From the NCBI RefSeq assembly GCF_003597395.2, contig NC_133778.1, positions 20,390,673-20,454,672 on the forward strand: 64,000 nt of DNA, given 5' to 3'. The DNA comes from Chelonoidis abingdonii (Eukaryota > Chordata > Testudines > Testudinidae). The notes beneath the pieces are model-generated. The model had not been told where the DNA came from. It did not search any database and was given only the letters and a program-made list of their open reading frames with translations. Position numbers and translations under genes: made by a program. Position 1 is the stretch's first letter; every line of letters begins with the position of its first letter. Positions 57,146 through 64,000 of this stretch are shown here, piece by piece.

Positions 57146-58062
57146 GTGGCGAGGTCTACAGCTTTGGAAAACTTCCCTGGAAGGTTGGGCTAGAGGAAAC
57201 TTGCACTAAGAGCCCCATCTTAGAAAATGCTTTGATTGGACAGCATGTTACTACTGTGGCAGCTGGAAGCTACCATAATGGAGCAGTGACTGAGAGTGGT
57301 GTGGTATACATGTGGGGAAACAATTCTGCTGGCCAGTGTGCAGTGGCTAACCAGCCCTATCTGCAAGAACCAAATCCTATTAGTATTTCTGACTCTGAAA
57401 CCAGTCCTCTGGTATCAGTCAGGATTTTGCAATTGGCATGTGGAGAGGAGCACACCTTGGCACTTTCTCTAAGCCGAGAAATATGGGCATGGGGAAGTGG
57501 CTGTCAGCTAGGTCTCATAACAACTACTTTCCCAGTGACCAAGCCACAAAAAGTAGAACACCTAGCAGGACGCGTTGTGCTCCAAGTTGCCTGTGGAGCC
57601 TACCACAGCCTGGCTCTTGTACAATGTCTCCCTGCACAGGACATGAAACCTATTCCAGAGAGATGCAACCATTGCAGCCAGCTCCTTATTACGATGACAG
57701 ATAAAGAAGACCATGTAATCATATCGGATAGTCACTGCTGCCCATTAGGTGTGGCACTGGCTGACTCACAAGCAGAAAACCATGTCTCCTGCTCCTCACT
57801 GGAGACTCTTGAGGGGAAAAGTGCTACAGGTAGCCAAAGTGAGGATTGTCAGAAAACCTTTGTAGAAGATGAGCCAGCTGCTTCAGAATCAGAGATGACA
57901 AGTGTGCTTTCTAACAATGATGGACAGGAAGATAGTGGTATTTCCAGTCCTGGAAATGTTTTGTTTCCTGACAAAAAAGCGGTGAAAGAATACTTGGAGA
58001 ATCTGTCAGACGACCCATTAAATGACAGCCAGGAGAAAAGCATCAGTGCAGAACTTGAACAG
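57146..58062 (+). CDS. ALS2: ALS2 (alsin) large coding exon: RCC1 repeats and linker
   Basis: Acceptor TCTTTCAG and donor GTATCA bound 917 nt (2 nt plus 305 codons, ending phase 0). It contains RCC1-type blades with [37 protein letters not shown] and [11 protein letters not shown], then [41 protein letters not shown] segment follows, with paired cysteines as in alsin. The last third is an acidic, Ser-rich linker ending in a [11 protein letters not shown] block, the least conserved part of the family. The frame stays open past the donor into the intron, so the boundary was set by splice signal and by phase with 62234. Confidence 0.96.
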
Positions 58063-58426
58063 GTATCAACCATCACTGGTCTATACTTTTTTTCTCTTAA
58101 TATTTGTTCTGTATTCATGAAATCTTGTAATGTGCTCATGAAAACTAAAGGATTCTCAATATTAACATAATTTTGAAGCTATAGCTACAATTCTGGAGTT
58201 ATCACAGTGTTTCTTTCACAGTTTTAGGAATCAAACCCAAATACAGAAGTGATTTTGGACTGAGAGTAGAATTGTCATCATGTTGTTCAGTCCTGGGCCT
58301 TTATATGAGCAGCCTTGCCAGATAGTTGTGTGCTGTGGACTGTGCAGTGGTGAGAACCCAATAAAACCCATTTCCCATTCCCTTCTCTAGTACCTTAGGA
58401 TATGTTGCTATCATGTTCAGCTAGAT

Positions 58427-59230
58427 CAGGGGTCTCAAACTCAAATGACCACGAGGGCCACATGAGGACTAGTGCATTGACCTGAGGGCAACATCACTGA
58501 CACACACTCCTCGCTGCCTCTGGCCCTGCCCCCACTCCACCCCTTCCATTAGGCCCCGCCTCTTCCCATCCCTTCTCTGCACCAGGGGTGCAGGGTGTGG
58601 CAGAGGGCTCAGGGCAGGGAGTTGGTGTGTGGGGTGCAAGAGGGTGAGGGGTGCAGCATGGTTGGGGTGCAGGGTACAGGGTACAGCAGGTGGCTCAGGG
58701 CAGGGAGTGCAGGAGGGGTGTGGAATGCGGCAGGGGCTCAGGGCAGGGAGTTGGGATGCAGGAGGGGTTCAGGGTGCGAGCTCCAGCCCAGCGCTGCTTA
58801 CCTAGAGCGGCTCCGGAGTGGCAGCGGCGCGCACTGGGGCCAGGGCAGGCTCCCTGACTGCCTGCCCTGGCCCCACACTGCTCCATTCCAGGAAGGAGCT
58901 GGAATCATGTCCTTGCAGCCCCTGGGGGAGCGGGAGGACCTCAGGGTTCCGTGCGTCTGCTGCTCTTGCCGCTCCTCCAGGTACCTCCCATGAAGTTCCC
59001 ATTGGCCGCGGTTCCTTGTTCCTGGCCAATGGGAGCTGTGAGAGGGTGCGGGGGGGATGCCTGGAAGGAGGCAGTGCAGGAACCCTGTGCCTCCTTCCCC
59101 TTCTTCCCCCCCCCCCGACCCCAGACCAAAGGGGTGTGCTGGCAGCTGCTTCAGAGAGTGGCAGAGGGGCGGGGGGAGCTTGGCAGGCCACACGCAAGAG
59201 CCCCGTAGGCCACATGTTTGAGACCGCCTG
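58427..59230. mobile_element. hAT-type element in ALS2 intron 4
   Basis: Ends CAGGGGTCTCAAACTCAAAT / ACATGTTTGAGACCGCCTG are inverted and flanked by the perfect 8-bp duplication AGCTAGAT (58419-58426 and 59231-59238). The 804-bp GC-rich body includes a degenerate GGCTCAGGGCAGGGAGT repeat (3 copies, 58609-58753). No intact transposase. Confidence 0.92.
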
Positions 59231-59238
59231 AGCTAGAT

Positions 59239-62233
59239 CAATATTCTGGGATTTGGCCAGCTGGTATAATACTTGCCTTCCTATGAAGAGAGAGACCCCC
59301 ATCACCCTCACAATTTTGTCTGATTCTTTTTGAGTCAAGCTAAGGATTTTAGCTGGATAGTTATCTTTTTATATAAGTAGAAGGATCCACATTTTTTTCC
59401 CCTATTTGCCCCACTTTGGGAGACCTCACCAACAGCGTAATGAGTGGTGAATTAATCTTCCACATGTCAAACTTACGTTATGACTGTTGGAAGACAGCTG
59501 TAATCAGCAGACCTTTTAGTAGCCATCGGAAGGGAAACTCTTGATTTGACTTATCGAATCTGCAAAAATGTGTTTCTATTTTGGAGGGTTAGGAAAAGAG
59601 GAAAGGTGGTATGATGTGTAAAGAAACCACCAATTTCAAACTTTTTGCCTATATGTCATCTATCAAACTATGAAATAATCACTTGGTTGATTTAAGACTA
59701 TTTAAGTGATGTAATATGTAGATTATTCTGTAGAAGACCACACCAGATTTCTGTCCAGCAGTGTTGTCTCCCCATCCCTACCCAAGTTCTGTCCCATTAG
59801 ATAACTTTATGCTAGGGAAGTTTTGTTTTTGCTAGGAAAATCCTTTGTATTGCTAATGGTATTTCACTGTACTAGCAGCATGGTGGTTTCACAGCTGAAC
59901 TTGGAAAATTACTGCAGTAGCTGCATATACTCTGTGTGAGTCAGTTTCTTGAGCTTATCTTTTGTAAGTATGTGGGATTTCTTCTAGAGAGGCCAGTTCC
60001 ATACTCCCACGCTGTTGGATTTTGGCAGTTAAGGAAGAGGAGATGGTAAGAGTAAAATAACTTTTTATTTTCAACAGTTGTGGACTCCTCTGAGGGGTAG
60101 AAAACAAGTAGTCTCCTGCTCACTTTCTTCTCTTCCCCCTCCTGCGCCCCCAAATATTTCTGAAAATACTTTCTCATGCACAGTTCCCATAAATACAATA
60201 TAGTATTACCTCAAAGCCTTTAAGACTCAACTGAATCTTAACACCATGCAATATATGGATGCTGTTTGAAGAGGAAAGATAAGCACGGAAGGTGATTGTG
60301 TAATATTTCACTTACAGTGGCAGTTAGTGGTTTTTCCTCTTGATGTAGCTTTTGTACTCAAATGGACTGTATCTTTCTGGGTTGCTTGGCAGTGTTTGTA
60401 GCCTGCTAGTTTATCCTTACTGTCACAGTTCAGGGCAGCTGCACCTATTCCCCCTTTATGATCCACCATGGTCATTTACTCTCGGCTCCTAGCTCCTTAG
60501 TTTTCTCCTCTCTTGGAGAAGGTTTGCATTTCTCTCTCCCTCCTTACTGGGGTTTTTGCAGACTGCACCATTCCCAGTCTATACTGTGAGTTCCCTAGCA
60601 AGTCAGACTGCCTAAGCAGGCCTGCTTTGCTTTCATCTCAGAAGCTATCAACAGTGTAATTATCTACTGTTAGAACTTGGCACAGAGCCTTTCCTCAGCA
60701 AGCATATTTATCGTGAAGGTGAAATTATTACAGAGAGAACATATTAAAAGAACTTATCTGCATGCTAGTAAGCTTACCAGAGATCACTCTGCTGCAACCA
60801 GGGCTCTAGCAGATGGTAAGTCCCTAAAACCCCACAAAGGAGTTTTTCTTTGGTTATACTTTCATAACATCTTTTGCTCAGAGCAAGAACCCCCATGAAT
60901 CTGAGAGTCACTCCTTTAGACAGGTTGGGCCTTTGATCTTGGGACCCTTGGAACAGGTAATCAGCAGACAGTGGGGTTCTCCTCAAGGTGCACCTTTAAA
61001 AGGTTGGATCTGAAGGTTAGAATTTGCATTCCCTCCCTCCTGGGTATTTCCTAGGAAACCCACTCAACTAAAAGTTCATTCTTCTCTGGTACATTTGTTT
61101 AAAAGAGTCCTTTGAAGCTCATAACACTTCTCAGGGTTTACATTAGTCATATCTGCCTTTCCCCTTACAGACATTGAATTCAATCCCACAATAATACATA
61201 AACATTTATGTTTTTAATATAGTACTCTCCTAAAATCTTAAACTTAATTCAGTAAGGTTTGTCCACAATATTGCAGGAAATTGTCACATCTGTCGTACTT
61301 GTATTTCATAAATAATTATTCCAGTATCCCTTAGTCTTCCTTATTCACAAGGAAGATGTCAAAAGAATCCCTTTTTACAGGGAGGCTATAGGCAGCCTTG
61401 TATTAAGGGACCTATATGAAAAAGGGAAATGGGGTTAACTGCCTTTTGTATTTGATGTCTGTCAGTAGCTTGAAAGCTGTGTTTTTGATAGGGCTTCAGT
61501 ATACTGCTTTTTATATAGTGACTGGTTCTAATTGGCTGACTATACCAGTAAACTTTAGATGACTGTCCTCTGATCTTTACCAGAGCCATAAGTTCTGAGG
61601 TCTACCTGAAGAAGCCTCTCTGGTACATTCCTGCTTATGATACTGCTGTCTGTATAAAGCTTTATTAACAATTTTTAACTAGAAGTGTGTTTGTCAGTAT
61701 GAGCAAAGTTAATCATTTGTTTTCCTTTGATAAGCTTTCCCAACTGTCTGTTCATAAAGGTAGCATGTTTGATGATATACTGTAATCAACAGCAGAGACT
61801 TGAATTTAAAGGCACATAGCTAAAGTTTTTTATAATCCCAGAATTTAACCCCTCTTTTTATATTTGTTTGCAAAGATCCTAGTTATTTTATTTTTTCAAA
61901 ACATGCGTTCTTCTCTTAAAAAAAAACAACAAAAAAACCCAAAAAACAGCCCCACCCACCCACCCCGCCCACACCCTCTGTCCCAGCACAAATTAACAAC
62001 CCTTCACTGCCAAACCAATATGAAATAGAGAAACTGTTTTGTACAGAAACAGGTACTGCTTTCCAGCTATAAAGGATTATTATGAAGTGTAGACTTAAAC
62101 TACTAAAAAGTTTATTGACAGTGTCTGATAAATGCAACAGAGGGTGTAAGAGTACTAGATTTATTTATGGTCACACTATTGCCCTGGGTTGGGAATTATG
62201 ATAGGTTTAATTGATTTCTCTTTCTGTTTTTAG
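59239..62233 (+). other. ALS2: Rest of ALS2 intron before exon 62234
   Basis: No exon or clear transposon boundary recognised. An A- and C-rich low-complexity stretch lies at 61917-61977 and short T-rich runs are common. One T-rich polypyrimidine tract leads into the acceptor at 62233. Confidence 0.6.
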
Positions 62234-62594
62234 CCTTCTCAAGAAGAAGAACTCACTGCTTGTCTCCCTGGCCCTCCAGGTGTAAGTACATCTGCCTTGA
62301 ACAGCTTGGTGGTCTCTTGCGCATCAGCAGTTGGTGTGAGAGTTGCAGCTACATACGAAGCTGGGGCATTGTCTCTGAAGAAAGTAATGAACTTCTATGG
62401 CACAACTCCAGGTGAACTAGGTTCTCAGTCTGGTAGTCCTTCCCCAGGTCCGGAGGGGCTGAAGGACACTCGGGAAGAGCAAGTCAAACTGGAATCAATG
62501 CAAGGAAAGAAGAGTTCTAGCCTAGTGGATATTCGAGAAGAGGAATCTGAAGGAGTCAGTCGCAGACTTTCCCTTCCTGGCTTGTTGTCCCAAG
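62234..62594 (+). CDS. ALS2: ALS2 (alsin) coding exon: conserved inter-blade segment
   Basis: Acceptor TGTTTTTAG and donor GTAAGA bound 361 nt (120 codons plus 1). It encodes [20 protein letters not shown], then [15 protein letters not shown], then [12 protein letters not shown] and [13 protein letters not shown], ending at [11 protein letters not shown]. These blocks are conserved in alsin although they lie between RCC1 units. RRLSLPG is a basophilic-kinase-type site; phosphorylation here is inference. The continuing open frame after GTAAG is intronic. Confidence 0.95.
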
Positions 62595-63579
62595 GTAAGA
62601 TAGTGACTAGGAGGAACCAAGAGACCAGGGAGAGTTAATGTAGTGTAGTAATTACTAGTTGTGTGTCTTATTTAACAATATTACCTACAATAGGAACACA
62701 GATTCAAACCCCCTGCTGAGATGTGTGTAAGGAACAGTCTTTCAGACCTTGTTGAATGTGGAGAGAGAGAGGAGAAGACTAGTGGGAAGTGCATGCTATT
62801 TGAGCAAGACAAAGGACTGTTCTTTAACCTTAAAATAAGGATTATGCTAAACCCATGATGGTGCCACTTTTGGTGATATGGATGGATGTTCATTACAAAA
62901 GGGACTGGTAACCAGCAACTCACTTCATGTAGACCGCATAACAGATGTCAGTTAGTTTGACCCTCTGTCACTACTGTCTTGAGTGGTTTGGAGCCAATGG
63001 TTTAGAAAAATTCCCTGTCCCATTACCAAACTTCTCAGCCACGTAGTCTCCTTCTTTCTTGCTTTTAATATTCTGAATATGCAGTACTTTGTGTAACACA
63101 CACTGGTAAGGCTGAGTTCAGTGACACTCTTTCCAAGCTGAGAGACATTATCAGAAGATGTATGATCTCTACGGGGTAGTTTTTCTTTCAGGAAAAATAC
63201 CTTATTGGCAGTAAACATCACAGGTCATATTCACTTCAGTGTAATTTACATACTTTGCGTTTACAGCTATTGAAAGGAAATAATGGGTAAACTCTGTTTA
63301 ATACCTAGATCTGTGTTAGCATATGTGCTGTTACAGCTGCCTTCAACTATATATTCTCTCCAGCAATACTAAATCTTAAGTAAAATACCTAAGAGGAAGC
63401 TTTTATCAGTGAAGTCAAGTGACTGATATGGGTACCATATACTGATATAATACACTAGCTCTGTGTAAATGCCATGTTTAATTTAGAATAGGAATAAACT
63501 AGTGTTGTCTATCTTAGTTGCTGTGTGGGGCTCTTTAAAAAAAGAAAACTGATTCTAGTTTCTCCTGGTCTGCTTCTAG
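62595..63579 (+). other. ALS2: ALS2 intron before exon 63580
   Basis: About 1 kb without recognised repeats. Its 3' end holds a duplicated acceptor (AG at 63557-63558 and 63578-63579). Confidence 0.7.
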
Positions 63580-63748
63580 TTTCTCCAAGACTCCTAAGAA
63601 AAGTAGGACGGGCAAAAATGAGGACAGTGGCTCTGACCCCAACCTATAGTGGCGAGGCTGATGCACTTCTCCCATCTTTAAGGACTGAGGTGTGGAGCTG
63701 GGGGAAAGGGAAGGAAGGACAGTTAGGACACGGTGATGTCCTGCCAAG
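63580..63748 (+). CDS. ALS2: ALS2 (alsin) coding exon: second RCC1 block begins
   Basis: Acceptor TGCTTCTAG and donor GTAAGA bound 169 nt. It encodes [40 protein letters not shown] and [16 protein letters not shown], the start of the second set of RCC1 repeats. An upstream in-frame copy of the acceptor at 63557-63558 could add 7 residues. The Dbl-homology, PH, MORN and VPS9 domains of alsin must lie right of the window. Confidence 0.95.
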
Positions 63749-64000
63749 GTAAGATTTCAGTGACAAAAAACTAATCTTACCTCATGGGACAATGGGAGTT
63801 TTTGGATGCTCAAAACTCTTGAAAGTCTGTCAACTACCTGAATATAGTCTTAAGACCCCAAAGGTAGGCTCCTGTTTTTGAAAATCTTGGTTTTAACTAT
63901 TACCGCTAATGTGATTTATGCGGGATAATTAGTGGCCTTGAAGGGCAAAATCCTGATTGCAGTGGCAAAGTCAATTGTGAAATTATACTTAGTGTCAAAG

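Noticed and set aside
58595..59338. ORFs of 130-178 codons on both strands
   Set aside because: All lie in or run out of the hAT element at 58427-59230, with repeat-like composition.
1..64000. CRISPR arrays, bacterial operons, rRNA or functional tRNA genes
   Set aside because: No regular short repeats with unique spacers and no RNA-gene structure seen; the DNA is a vertebrate nuclear locus.

Overview
The window is vertebrate nuclear DNA. Genes are split into short exons with GT/AG boundaries, there is one CpG-island promoter, and interspersed repeats are dense. The repeat mix (CR1, MIR/CORE-SINE copies, many hAT and palindromic MITE copies, a DIRS-type tyrosine-recombinase retrotransposon, a Ty3/gypsy element) resembles a turtle, or at least a non-avian sauropsid. 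That placement is inference; no species is claimed.

Two protein-coding loci lie head to head, as their orthologues do at human 2q33. On the + strand, ALS2 (alsin) starts at a CpG island (about 46.4-47.3 kb). Coding exons at 52364-52383, 55222-55376, 57146-58062, 62234-62594 and 63580-63748 give roughly the first 540 residues: the first RCC1-like repeats, the variable linker and the start of the second RCC1 block. All five coding exons are open, phases match across every junction, and the gene runs off the right end.

On the - strand, ten exons of the PFTAIRE-type kinase CDK15 run from the start codon at 40335 down to 5163. The exon-intron frame is almost perfectly kept, but the copy looks dead. 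There is an in-frame TGA in the PFTAIRE helix (34365-34367), an in-frame TAA in the kinase C-lobe (25939-25941), and no AG acceptor at the exon starting at 5226. The first glycine of the ATP loop is Cys, and the activation-segment WYRPP is WYHPP. This unitary pseudogene candidate is the main finding.

The CDK15 introns are loaded with mobile elements: a 6.6-kb decayed DIRS element (about 9.22-15.84 kb) with a hAT MITE nested in it, an L1-like LINE fragment (7.1-7.7 kb), a CR1 3' end (27.7-28.4 kb), a solo gypsy LTR (24774-25586) and a 3'-truncated gypsy element (34852 to about 38640) that makes up most of intron 3. ALS2 introns carry a Tigger-like element (52853-53735), a hAT element (58427-59230), palindromic MITEs and one unidentified open frame (51089-51560, -). 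No rRNA, tRNA or CRISPR was seen. Exon calls rest on reading translations against remembered family motifs; no alignment or database search was run.
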